Part shown: in pieces, positions 24,788 through 32,659 of the stretch | Layout: each line of letters begins with the position of its first letter | Numbering within the stretch: position 1 is the stretch's first letter | NCBI RefSeq assembly: GCF_022749495.1 | Contig: NZ_CP094241.1 | Span: forward strand, 310,001 to 374,000 | Length of the DNA stretch: 64,000 nt | From: Neisseria macacae ATCC 33926 | GTDB lineage: Bacteria; Pseudomonadota; Gammaproteobacteria; Burkholderiales; Neisseriaceae | Direction: 5' to 3' | The notes under the pieces: generated by a model | Database searches by the model: none | What the model saw: only the letters and a program-made list of their open reading frames with translations | What the model was told of the DNA's origin: nothing | Program-made: the position numbers and the translations under genes

Positions 24788-24816
24788 CCTATAAGAATCC
24801 ATTAATCAAGAATCGA

Positions 24817-25101
24817 TTAATCGTCGCAGTGGTTGTCGGTGTCCACTTTGATGACGCGGCCGCTTTGTGAGGAAACGTCCACATCGTATTCGGTACAGCC
24901 TCTGCGGATTTCGATTTCCCAGCGTCCGTCGCTGTGGTCGATGTCGGTAACGCGGCCGCCGCCGACGCGTTTCTTGGCGATTTTGACGGCTTGCGCTTGG
25001 GAGATGGCGCGGGAATGTTTGTGCGGTGCCGCCGCGGCGGTCAGGCTGCCGGAAATGAGTGCGGCGGAAACGGCAAGCAGGGAAAGGGCGCGCAAAGTCA
25101 T
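24817..25101 (-). CDS. Small exported PepSY-domain protein
   Basis: 94 residues with a signal peptide ending near TAAAA-PHKHS and a PepSY domain: AISQAQAVKIAKKRVGGGRVTDIDH, then GRWEIEIRRGCTEYDVDVSSQSGRVIKVD. PepSY domains are linked to protease inhibition or metal/redox environments. Two Cys may form a disulfide. Single gene; the role is unknown. Confidence 0.88.
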   Translation of the reverse strand: MTLRALSLLAVSAALISGSLTAAAAPHKHSRAISQAQAVKIAKKRVGGGRVTDIDHSDGRWEIEIRRGCTEYDVDVSSQSGRVIKVDTDNHCDD

Positions 25102-25273
25102 GATGAATCCTTATGTGTGTTGAAAAGAACGGACTATATGGATATTGTCATGAGCGGGCAATCGGATTAACACAATTTGAATCTTGCCCCGAACACCGCC
25201 CGAACCGCTTGTAAGGCGTTTACATTTTTAATGAACAAATCGAACCACAGCAGTCATTTAAGGAATTGAATTT

Positions 25274-26533
25274 ATGAGTATGTCCCTCGCCCAAAAACTC
25301 GCCGCCGACAGCATTGCGGCGGTCGCTGAAGGGCGCAACCTTCAGGATGTGTTGGCGCAAATCCGCGCGGCGCATCCCGAGCTGACGGCGCAGGAAAACG
25401 GCGCGCTGCAGGATATTGCCTACGGCTGCCAGCGTTATTTGGGCAGCTTGAAACATATGCTCGCGCAGATGCTGAAAAAGCCGATTGACAATCCGCAGCT
25501 CGAAAGCCTGCTTTTGGCGGCGATGTACCAACTGCATTACACGCGCAACGCGCCTCATGCCGTGGTCAACGAGGCGGTCGAGAGTATCGCGAAAATCGGG
25601 CGTGGGCAGTACCGTTCGTTTGCCAACGCGATTTTGCGGCGTTTTTTGCGCGAACGCGACAAGCTTGCGGCTTCATGCAAAAAAGACGATGTGGCGAAAC
25701 ACAACCTGCCGCTGTGGTGGGTGGCATACCTGAAAAACCATTATCCGAAACATTGGCACAACATCACCACTGCGCTGCAATCGCATCCTCCGATGACGCT
25801 GCGGGTCAACCGACGCCACGGCAATGCCGAATCGTATTTGGAAAAGCTGGCGGCGGAAGGGATTGTGGCCAAGGCTTTGGACGAATATGCGGTAACGCTG
25901 GAAGAAGCCGTGCCGGTGAACCGCCTGCCCGGTTTTGCCGAAGGGCTGGTGTCGGTGCAGGATTTCGGCGCGCAGCAGGCGGCGTATCTGTTAAACCCTA
26001 AAGACGGCGAACGGATTTTGGACGCGTGCGCCGCGCCGGGCGGGAAGACGGGGCATATGTTGGAACTGGCGGATTGTCATGTTACCGCTTTGGATATAGA
26101 CGAAGGTCGTCTGAAAAGGGTGAAGGACAATCTCGACCGTTTGGGGTTTCAGACGACCGCTCTAGCTTGCGCCGATGCGCAGGACTTGGCGGCGTGGTAT
26201 GATGGAAAGCCTTTCGACGCCATCCTTGCCGACGTGCCGTGTACCGCCTCGGGTGTGGCGCGGCGCAATCCCGACGTGAAATGGCTGCGCCGTCCGACCG
26301 ATGCCGCCAAAACCGCCCGTCAGCAGGAGGCATTGCTGGACGCGCTTTGGCAAACCCTGACGAAAAACGGCAGAATGCTGCTGGCCACCTGCTCGGTGTT
26401 CGTCGAAGAAAACGACGTTCAGTTGCAAAAATTCCTCAACCGCCACGCCGATGCCGAGCTGATCGAATCGCGTGTGCTTTTACCGAACAAACATCAAGAT
26501 GGCTTTTATTACGCGCTTATCAAAAAGCAGTAA
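25274..26533 (+). CDS. rsmB: 16S rRNA (cytosine-967-C5)-methyltransferase RsmB
   Basis: 419 residues. An N-terminal NusB-like RNA-binding domain (about 1-140) precedes a SAM-dependent methyltransferase. SAM motif CAAPGGKTGHML is near residue 254; LADVPCTASGVARRNPDVKW and LLATCSVFVEEN contain the two catalytic Cys (the PC and TCS Cys). It methylates C967 of 16S rRNA. In the coding frame, a forward DUS (DEGRLKR, 26104-26115) and a reversed near-DUS (GFQTT, about 26147) sit 40 bp apart. It is the first gene of a conserved beta-proteobacterial order rsmB - DUF4390 - ntrY - ntrX. Confidence 0.96.
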   Translation: MSMSLAQKLAADSIAAVAEGRNLQDVLAQIRAAHPELTAQENGALQDIAYGCQRYLGSLKHMLAQMLKKPIDNPQLESLLLAAMYQLHYTRNAPHAVVNEAVESIAKIGRGQYRSFANAILRRFLRERDKLAASCKKDDVAKHNLPLWWVAYLKNHYPKHWHNITTALQSHPPMTLRVNRRHGNAESYLEKLAAEGIVAKALDEYAVTLEEAVPVNRLPGFAEGLVSVQDFGAQQAAYLLNPKDGERILDACAAPGGKTGHMLELADCHVTALDIDEGRLKRVKDNLDRLGFQTTALACADAQDLAAWYDGKPFDAILADVPCTASGVARRNPDVKWLRRPTDAAKTARQQEALLDALWQTLTKNGRMLLATCSVFVEENDVQLQKFLNRHADAELIESRVLLPNKHQDGFYYALIKKQ

Positions 26534-27092
26534 ACGGCTGTTTGGAACGCTGTTGCTCGCCCTGTCGCTGAATGCGGCGGCGGAGAGCATCAGCGTAACC
26601 CGCTCCGAGGCGAAACTGACCGAAACCGGACAGCTTTCCGTCAGCAGCCGTTTCCGCACCGATTTGCCCGACCAGCTCAAACAGGCGCTCCGGCAGGGCG
26701 TGCCGTTGAATTTCACTTTGAGCTGGCAGCTTTCTGCGCCTTCCATGCCGTCTTACCGCTTCAAGTTTGACCAGCTGCTCAACAGCGATAACACCATCCA
26801 CTACAAACTTTCCTTCCATCCGCTGACCAACCGCTACCGCATAACCGTCGGCACGTTTTCCACCGAATACGACACGCTCGATACCGCCTTGCGCGGCGTA
26901 GGGGCGGTCGCCAACTGGAAAGTGCTGTCCAAAGGCGCGTTAAGCGGCGTCGCAGCGAAAGACACACAAGCCGAAATCCGCCTGCTGCTCTCGACGGCGA
27001 AGCTGCCCAAACCCTTCCAAATCAACGCATTGACTTCTAAAAACTGGCACTTGGATTCCGGCTGGAAGTCTCTGACCATCTCTCAGGAGTAA
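26499..27092 (+). CDS. Exported DUF4390 protein
   Basis: 197 residues from the ATG at 26499, which overlaps the rsmB end by 35 nt. The start has a positively charged, hydrophobic leader (KRLFGTLLLALSLNAAA) and the mature part is a beta-sheet-rich DUF4390 domain (LSVSSRFRTDLPDQLKQALRQG, then NRYRITVGTFSTEYDTLDTAL). DUF4390 proteins almost always precede ntrY in beta-proteobacteria and are thought to be periplasmic partners of the sensor; their function is not known. The RBS is weak, consistent with translational coupling to rsmB. Confidence 0.88.
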   Translation: MAFITRLSKSSKRLFGTLLLALSLNAAAESISVTRSEAKLTETGQLSVSSRFRTDLPDQLKQALRQGVPLNFTLSWQLSAPSMPSYRFKFDQLLNSDNTIHYKLSFHPLTNRYRITVGTFSTEYDTLDTALRGVGAVANWKVLSKGALSGVAAKDTQAEIRLLLSTAKLPKPFQINALTSKNWHLDSGWKSLTISQE

Positions 27093-27095
27093 ACC

Positions 27096-29219
27096 ATGCG
27101 CCGCTTTCTCCTGATTGCCGTGTTGGCGGCGGTGGGACTGCTCTACGGACTGACCATTGCAACGGGCAGCACCAGCCCGCTGGCGGAATATTTCTGGTGG
27201 ATTATCGCCCTGTGTGCGCTGCTGATGCTGGTGTTGGCGTCGGTTTTGACGCGCTACGTCCTGCTCCTCATGCGCGACAAGAGCAAGGGCGTGTTCGGTT
27301 CGCAGATTGCGCGGCGGCTGTCGGGGATGTTTACGCTGGTGGCTGTATTGCCGGGTGTGTTCCTGTTTGGCATTTCCGCGCAGTTCATCAACGGCACGAT
27401 TAATTCGTGGTTCGGAAACGATACCCACGAAGCCCTCGAACGCAGCCTGAACTTGAGCAAATCCGCGCTGAATCTGGCAGTGGACAACGCCGTCAGTAAT
27501 GCTACGCCGGTGCAAATCGACCTGATCAGCACCGCGTCTGTGGACGGCGATTTGGGCAAGGCGCTGAAAAATGCCGCCAAATCGGGCGGCTTTACCCAGC
27601 TTTCGCTCTACGACGTCAAAACCCATAAAACCGAGAAAAGTGTCAATCCGCTGAAACTAAACCAACCCGAACTCGACAAAGAAGGATGGGAGAAGCTGGA
27701 GCAGACCGGCTCGATACGCAGTTTGGAAAACATAGAAAATGTCTTGTACGCGCAAGGCTGGATGCTGATCGGCGCGCACAACGGACGCGATTACGCCTTG
27801 TTTTTCCGCCAGCCCATCCCGCAGGATGTGGCGCAAGATGCGACGCTGATTGAAGCGGCGCGGGCGAAATACGCCGAATTGAGCTACACCAAACAAGGCC
27901 TGCAAACCTTCTTTTTGGCGACTTTGCTGGTTGCCGCGCTGTTGGCGATTTTCCTTGCCTTGGTGATGGCGCTGTATTTCGCCCGCCGCTTCGTCGAGCC
28001 GGTATTGTCGTTGGCAGAAGGTGCAAGGGCGGTGGCGCAGGGCGATTTCAGCCAGAAACGCCCCGTGTTCCGCAACGACGAATTCGGCAGGTTGACCCAG
28101 TTGTTCAACCACATGACCGAACAGCTTGCCATCGCCAAAGAAGCCGACGAGAACAACCGCCTGCGCGAAGAAGCGGCGCGCCACTATCTCGAATGCGTGT
28201 TGGAAAGCTTGACCACGGGCGTGATTACTTTGGATGCCGAAGGTCGTCTGAAAACCTTCAACAAAGCCGCCGAACGGATTTTGGGCATTGAATTGGTGCC
28301 GCTGTGGGGTAGCAACTGGCACGACTGGCGCGGACAATCGCCGCAGCAGACCCTGCTTGCCGAAGTGTTTGCCGCCATTGAAGAAACCGCCAATGCCGCC
28401 AAACCCGTCCAAGTCGAATACGCCGCCCCCGACGATGCGCGGATTCTTTTGGGTAAAGCCACCATCCTGCCCGACGACAACGACAATGGTGTGGTAATGG
28501 TGATCGACGACATCACCGTCCTCATCCGCGCCCAAAAAGAAGCCGCTTGGGGCGAAGTGGCGAAACGGTTGGCGCATGAAATCCGCAATCCGCTCACGCC
28601 TATCCAACTTTCCGCCGAGAGATTGGCATGGAAATTGCATGATAAATTGGACGAACAACACGCCCAAATCCTCAGCCGTTCGACCGATACCATTGTCAAA
28701 CAGGTGGCGGCATTGAAAGAAATGGTCGAAGCCTTCCGCAATTACGCCCGCGCCCCGTCGCTGAATTTTGAAAAACACGATTTGAACCGTTTGGTCGAAG
28801 AAGTGTTGCTGCTGTACGAGGGCGGGGCGTGCCGCTTTGTTCCAAACTTGTCCGACAAGCCGCAGCCGATTTCCGCCGATACCACCGCCATGCGGCAGGT
28901 GTTGCACAATATTTTCAAAAACGCGGCAGAGGCGGCGGAAGAGGCAGAAGTTCCGCAAGTGAATGTCAGCGTCGGTGAAGATAACGACGGACAGGTTTTA
29001 TTGACCGTTTGTAACAACGGCAAAGGTTTCAGCAAGGAAATGCTGCATAATGCTTTCGAGCCGTATGTTACCGACAAGCCGACAGGTACGGGTCTGGGAT
29101 TGCCCGTTGTGAAGAAAATCATCGAAGAGCACGGCGGCCGCATCAGCCTGAGCAATCAGAACGAAGGCGGCGCGTGTGTGAAAATAGCCTTACCCCGATT
29201 GGTAGAAACTTATGCGTAG
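27096..29219 (+). CDS. ntrY: Membrane sensor histidine kinase NtrY
   Basis: 707 residues. Two to three N-terminal membrane helices (about 1-110), a periplasmic region, another helix (LQTFFLATLLVAALLAIFLALVMAL), HAMP (RRFVEPVLSLAEGARAV), a PAS domain (about 365-470), HisKA with phospho-acceptor His494 (LAHEIRNPLTP) and HATPase with GTGLGLPVVKK. NtrY senses redox/oxygen or nitrogen status and phosphorylates NtrX; in gonococcus NtrYX is linked to respiratory enzymes. The stop overlaps the ntrX start by 8 nt. In-frame DUS encodes EGRLKT at about residue 383. Confidence 0.95.
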   Translation: MRRFLLIAVLAAVGLLYGLTIATGSTSPLAEYFWWIIALCALLMLVLASVLTRYVLLLMRDKSKGVFGSQIARRLSGMFTLVAVLPGVFLFGISAQFINGTINSWFGNDTHEALERSLNLSKSALNLAVDNAVSNATPVQIDLISTASVDGDLGKALKNAAKSGGFTQLSLYDVKTHKTEKSVNPLKLNQPELDKEGWEKLEQTGSIRSLENIENVLYAQGWMLIGAHNGRDYALFFRQPIPQDVAQDATLIEAARAKYAELSYTKQGLQTFFLATLLVAALLAIFLALVMALYFARRFVEPVLSLAEGARAVAQGDFSQKRPVFRNDEFGRLTQLFNHMTEQLAIAKEADENNRLREEAARHYLECVLESLTTGVITLDAEGRLKTFNKAAERILGIELVPLWGSNWHDWRGQSPQQTLLAEVFAAIEETANAAKPVQVEYAAPDDARILLGKATILPDDNDNGVVMVIDDITVLIRAQKEAAWGEVAKRLAHEIRNPLTPIQLSAERLAWKLHDKLDEQHAQILSRSTDTIVKQVAALKEMVEAFRNYARAPSLNFEKHDLNRLVEEVLLLYEGGACRFVPNLSDKPQPISADTTAMRQVLHNIFKNAAEAAEEAEVPQVNVSVGEDNDGQVLLTVCNNGKGFSKEMLHNAFEPYVTDKPTGTGLGLPVVKKIIEEHGGRISLSNQNEGGACVKIALPRLVETYA

Positions 29220-30495
29220 CAGTGATATTTTAATTGTAGATGACGAAGTAGGTATCCGCGACTTGCTCTCGGAAATCCTCCAAGACGAAGGTTATTCCGT
29301 GGCTTTGGCGGAGAACGCCGAAGAGGCGCGCCAACTGCGCCACCAGACCCGTCCCGCCATGGTGTTGTTGGACATATGGATGCCCGACTGCGACGGTATT
29401 ACCCTGCTCAAAGAGTGGGCGAAAAACGGACAGCTCAACATGCCCGTGGTGATGATGAGCGGACACGCCAGCATCGACACCGCCGTCGAAGCCACCAAAA
29501 TCGGCGCGCTCGATTTTTTGGAAAAACCGATTGCCCTGCAAAAGCTGCTCTCTACCGTCGACCGCGCCCTCAAACACGGCGAAATGCAGATGGCGGCGGG
29601 CTTGTCCTTCGACAAACTCGGCAACAGCCCCGCCATTCAAGAATTCAAGCAACAACTTGAGCCTGCCGTGAAAAAAAGCGGACCCGTGCTGCTCAGCGGC
29701 GAAACCGGTTCGCCGTTTGAAATCGTTGCCCGTTATTTCCACAAAAGCGGCACGCCTTGGGTCGGACTCAGCCGCGTCGAACTCATTGCCGATGCGCCAT
29801 TGGAGCTGCTGCAAAAAGCATCGGGCGGCACGCTTTATCTCGGTGATGCCGCGCAGTACAGCAAAAACATCCAAAACGGCATCAGTTTCATCCTCGGCAA
29901 GGCAGACCGTTACAACGTGCGCGTTATCGTCGCCGGCAGCCACGCCGCCGATGAAAGCCCGGCAGACGCCATTGCCGATGCCAAGTTGTCCGAACTGCTT
30001 TCCGGCAACGTCATCAGTATCCCGCCGTTGCGCAGCCAATCCGAAGACATCGCTTTCTTGGTCAACCAAGTCATGACCGAATTGGCGGACAGCGAAAAAA
30101 TCCAGCCCGTCAAATTCAGCAACGGCTCGCTGACTGTTCTCTGCCAATACAACTGGCCGGGCAATTTCGACCAGCTCCGCAGCGTCGTGAAAAACCTGAT
30201 GCTGGAGGCGGACGGACAGGAAGTCCACGAGCAGGCGGTCGTTGCCGCATTGGGGCAAAAACGGGCGACAGTCGCCACTGAAATCGTCGGCGGTTTCAAC
30301 TTCAATATGCCTTTGCGCGAACTGCGTGAAGAATTGGAGCGCCGCTATTTTGAGTACCACATCGCTCAAGAAGGGCAAAACATGAGCCGTGTCGCCCAAA
30401 AAGTCGGTCTGGAGCGCACACACCTCTACCGCAAACTCAAACAATTAGGCATCAGCGTTTCCCGCCGCAGCGCAGCGGAAAAAGCAGAAGAGTAG
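29212..30495 (+). CDS. ntrX: Response regulator NtrX with degenerate AAA+ domain
   Basis: 427 residues. A receiver domain at 1-125 with phospho-acceptor Asp54 and Lys105 is intact. The central AAA+ domain is worn down: Walker A is GETGSPFE (163-170), not GESGTGKE, the GAFTGA sigma-54 loop and about 30 flanking residues are absent, and Walker B is GGTLYLGD instead of GGTLFLDE. The arginine-finger segment (usually FREDLFYRLN-like) is replaced by KLSELLSGNVI. A FIS-type HTH ends the protein (MSRVAQKVGLERTHLYRKLKQLGIS). So it should bind DNA and be phosphorylated but not act as a sigma-54 activator; it may work with sigma-70. No rpoN gene is in the window. Confidence 0.95.
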   Translation: MRSSDILIVDDEVGIRDLLSEILQDEGYSVALAENAEEARQLRHQTRPAMVLLDIWMPDCDGITLLKEWAKNGQLNMPVVMMSGHASIDTAVEATKIGALDFLEKPIALQKLLSTVDRALKHGEMQMAAGLSFDKLGNSPAIQEFKQQLEPAVKKSGPVLLSGETGSPFEIVARYFHKSGTPWVGLSRVELIADAPLELLQKASGGTLYLGDAAQYSKNIQNGISFILGKADRYNVRVIVAGSHAADESPADAIADAKLSELLSGNVISIPPLRSQSEDIAFLVNQVMTELADSEKIQPVKFSNGSLTVLCQYNWPGNFDQLRSVVKNLMLEADGQEVHEQAVVAALGQKRATVATEIVGGFNFNMPLRELREELERRYFEYHIAQEGQNMSRVAQKVGLERTHLYRKLKQLGISVSRRSAAEKAEE

Positions 30496-30511
30496 GGCGG
30501 TAGTAGGATAA

Positions 30512-30563
30512 GAGGTCGTCTGAAAGCATACGGTACGCCGCGGTATGTTTTCAGACGACCTTG
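30512..30563 (+). terminator. Inverted-DUS terminator after ntrX
   Basis: AGGTCGTCTGAAAGCATAC pairs with GTATGTTTTCAGACGACCT across a short loop. It is 17 bp past the ntrX stop. Confidence 0.83.
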
Positions 30564-30872
30564 TTTGCCATCAACACGCCCGTTTTTGTCGAATAACCAA
30601 CTCACTTTTGAGGCAATGTGCGACAACCATTCAAATGACAGATTTTCTTGCCGTATCGTGTAGAATATAAAAATATTACAAAAGTTACTAACGGGCTGCC
30701 GGCTGTTTGGCAGCATCCGCATGACGGTGAACAGGTACGAAACCGGAATCAGGCGCGGGAACGCCGTATCGGTTTAAAGTTCGTCGGCTTTATCGTTAAA
30801 TACTGACATTTATCCGTTTTCAGACGACCTCCCGAACAAAGGTCGTCTGAAAACAACAAGGGGACACAATTG
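30564..30872. other. ntrX-dprA gap with relic repeat and DUS pair
   Basis: About 310 bp. A 30-bp piece at about 30752-30780 (GGAACGCCGTATCGGTTTAAAGTT) resembles an end fragment of the small inverted-repeat elements. A DUS pair is at 30816-30854, reversed then forward. A TAGAAT hexamer at 30661 could be a -10, but I cannot see a -35 to go with it. Confidence 0.55.
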
Positions 30873-32093
30873 ATGACGGAAAACGACCGCCTTGCCTGGC
30901 TGCAACTGGCGTTTACGCCTTATGTCGGCGCGGAGGGCTTCTTGCTCCTGCTGCAACGTTTCGGCAGCGCGAAAGCCGCGCTGGATGCTCCTGTGGAGCA
31001 AATTGCCACGATAGTGCGCCACAAGCAGGCAGCCGAATCTTGGCGCAACGGCGAAAAACGGGCGTTGGCGCAAAAAGCTGCGGAAGCGGCATTGCAATGG
31101 GAAAAGCAGGACGGCTGCCGTTTGTTGCTGCTGCAAGATGATGATTTTCCCGAAATGCTGACGCAGGGCATTACCGCGCCGCCGGTTTTGTTTTTGCGCG
31201 GTAATGTGCAACTGCTGCACAAACCTTCCGCCGCCATTGTCGGCAGCCGCCATGCCACGCCGCAGGCGATGCGGATTGCCAAAGATTTCGGCAGAGCGTT
31301 GAGCGAAAAGGATATTCCCGTCGTGTCGGGTATGGCTTCAGGTATCGACACCGCCGCCCATCAAGGCGCGTTGCAGGCGGGCGGCGGCACCATCGCCGTA
31401 TGGGGGACGGGCATAGACCGCATTTACCCGCCGTCCAATAAAAACCTTGCCTATGAAATCGCCGAAAAAGGATTGATTGTCAGCGAGTTTCCTTTGGATA
31501 CGCGGCCGTTTGCGGGCAACTTTCCGCGCCGCAACCGCCTGATTGCCGCGTTGTCGCAGGTTACGCTGGTGGTTGAAGCCGCGTTGGAATCCGGTTCGCT
31601 GATTACCGCCAAGCTGGCGGCGGAGATGGGACGGGAGGTGATGGCGGTGCCCGGTTCGATAGACAATCCGCACAGCAAAGGCTGTCATAAGCTGATTAAA
31701 GACGGCGCGAAATTGGTGGAATGTTTGGACGACATCCTTCACGAATGTCCGGGGCTATTGCAAAATGCGGCAGTTCCATCATATTCTATAAATAAGAAAA
31801 ACAAAAAAACGGAAAAACGCACTGCCGTCAGAGAGACGTCGTCTGAACCTGTTTTGCCGTTTTCAGACGACCTTCATGTCCGAAAACAGCCGGCGCAAGC
31901 CAATACGGTTGCCGCGCCGACAGCGGAAGACGGGCTGCTGGACGCCATGGGTTACGACCCCGTTCATCCCGATATATTGGCGCAGCAAACTGCATGGGCG
32001 GCGGCAGACGTTTACGCCCGACTGCTGGAATACGAACTCGACGGCATCGTCGCCGCCTTGCCGGGCGGACGCTATCAGCGCATAAAAGCATAA
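30873..32093 (+). CDS. dprA: DNA processing protein DprA
   Basis: 406 residues. The start is ATG 30873, 9 nt after RBS AAGGGGA; a TTG one codon upstream is also possible. It loads RecA on single-stranded DNA taken up by transformation and protects it. N-terminal SAM-like part, then a Rossmann fold with GSRHATPQAM (about 127), VSGMASGIDTAAHQGAL and the FPRRNRLIAALSQ segment, and a C-terminal winged domain. A DUS-like word encodes ETSSEP and a reversed DUS encodes PFSDDL near residue 320, in the linker between the domains. It fits a naturally competent organism. Confidence 0.96.
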   Translation: MTENDRLAWLQLAFTPYVGAEGFLLLLQRFGSAKAALDAPVEQIATIVRHKQAAESWRNGEKRALAQKAAEAALQWEKQDGCRLLLLQDDDFPEMLTQGITAPPVLFLRGNVQLLHKPSAAIVGSRHATPQAMRIAKDFGRALSEKDIPVVSGMASGIDTAAHQGALQAGGGTIAVWGTGIDRIYPPSNKNLAYEIAEKGLIVSEFPLDTRPFAGNFPRRNRLIAALSQVTLVVEAALESGSLITAKLAAEMGREVMAVPGSIDNPHSKGCHKLIKDGAKLVECLDDILHECPGLLQNAAVPSYSINKKNKKTEKRTAVRETSSEPVLPFSDDLHVRKQPAQANTVAAPTAEDGLLDAMGYDPVHPDILAQQTAWAAADVYARLLEYELDGIVAALPGGRYQRIKA

Positions 32094-32119
32094 TTCGATT
32101 CATTCATTAAGGAACCAGC

Positions 32120-32575
32120 ATGACAGAAGTCATCGCCTATCTCATCGAACACTTCCAAGATTTCGACAATTGCCCGCCGCCGGAGGATTTGGGCCGCCTG
32201 TTGGAAGATGCGGGTTTTGACGTAACGGAAATCGGCAATACGCTGATGATGATGGAAGTGTTGTTCAACACGTCCGAATTCGCCGCCGCGCCGTTCGATA
32301 GCCATGCCCTGCGCGTGTATTGCAACGAAGAAGTGGAAAACCTGCCACAGGAAGTCATGGGGCTGATGCAGTATCTGGTTGCCGAACGCGCCATCACTTA
32401 CGAGCAGCGCGAAATCGTCATCCACGCCCTGATGCACATCCCGCCCGAAGAAATCACGCTCGATACGGCGAAAGTGCTGGTGTTGCTCTTGTTGTGGGCG
32501 CACAAAAGCGAATTGCCCGTCTTAATCGGCGACGACCTGATGGGCGCGCTCAACGGCAAAGCGACCATGCATTAA
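32120..32575 (+). CDS. smg: Smg family protein (DUF494)
   Basis: 151 residues; Smg is a small acidic, helical protein found next to dprA and topA in beta- and gamma-proteobacteria. Features: MTEVIAYLIEHFQDF, then GFDVTEIGNTLMMME and the helix-rich C-terminus. The biochemical role is not known. It is 26 bp after dprA, probably co-transcribed. Confidence 0.93.
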   Translation: MTEVIAYLIEHFQDFDNCPPPEDLGRLLEDAGFDVTEIGNTLMMMEVLFNTSEFAAAPFDSHALRVYCNEEVENLPQEVMGLMQYLVAERAITYEQREIVIHALMHIPPEEITLDTAKVLVLLLLWAHKSELPVLIGDDLMGALNGKATMH

Positions 32576-32578
32576 ACC

Positions 32579-32626
32579 TTTTCAGACGACCTTTTGACGC
32601 AGCTTGTTCAGAAAGGTCGTCTGAAA
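32579..32626 (+). terminator. Inverted-DUS hairpin between smg and topA
   Basis: TTTCAGACGACCTTT with AAAGGTCGTCTGAAA, about 20 nt apart, reversed word first. No T run follows, so topA may still be reached by read-through. Confidence 0.65.
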
Positions 32627-32659
32627 CGCATCATCCAATACATTAAAAGAGAACAAACA

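Noticed and set aside
27657..28958. 433-codon frame antisense to ntrY
   Set aside because: Shadow caused by third-position GC bias; no family similarity.
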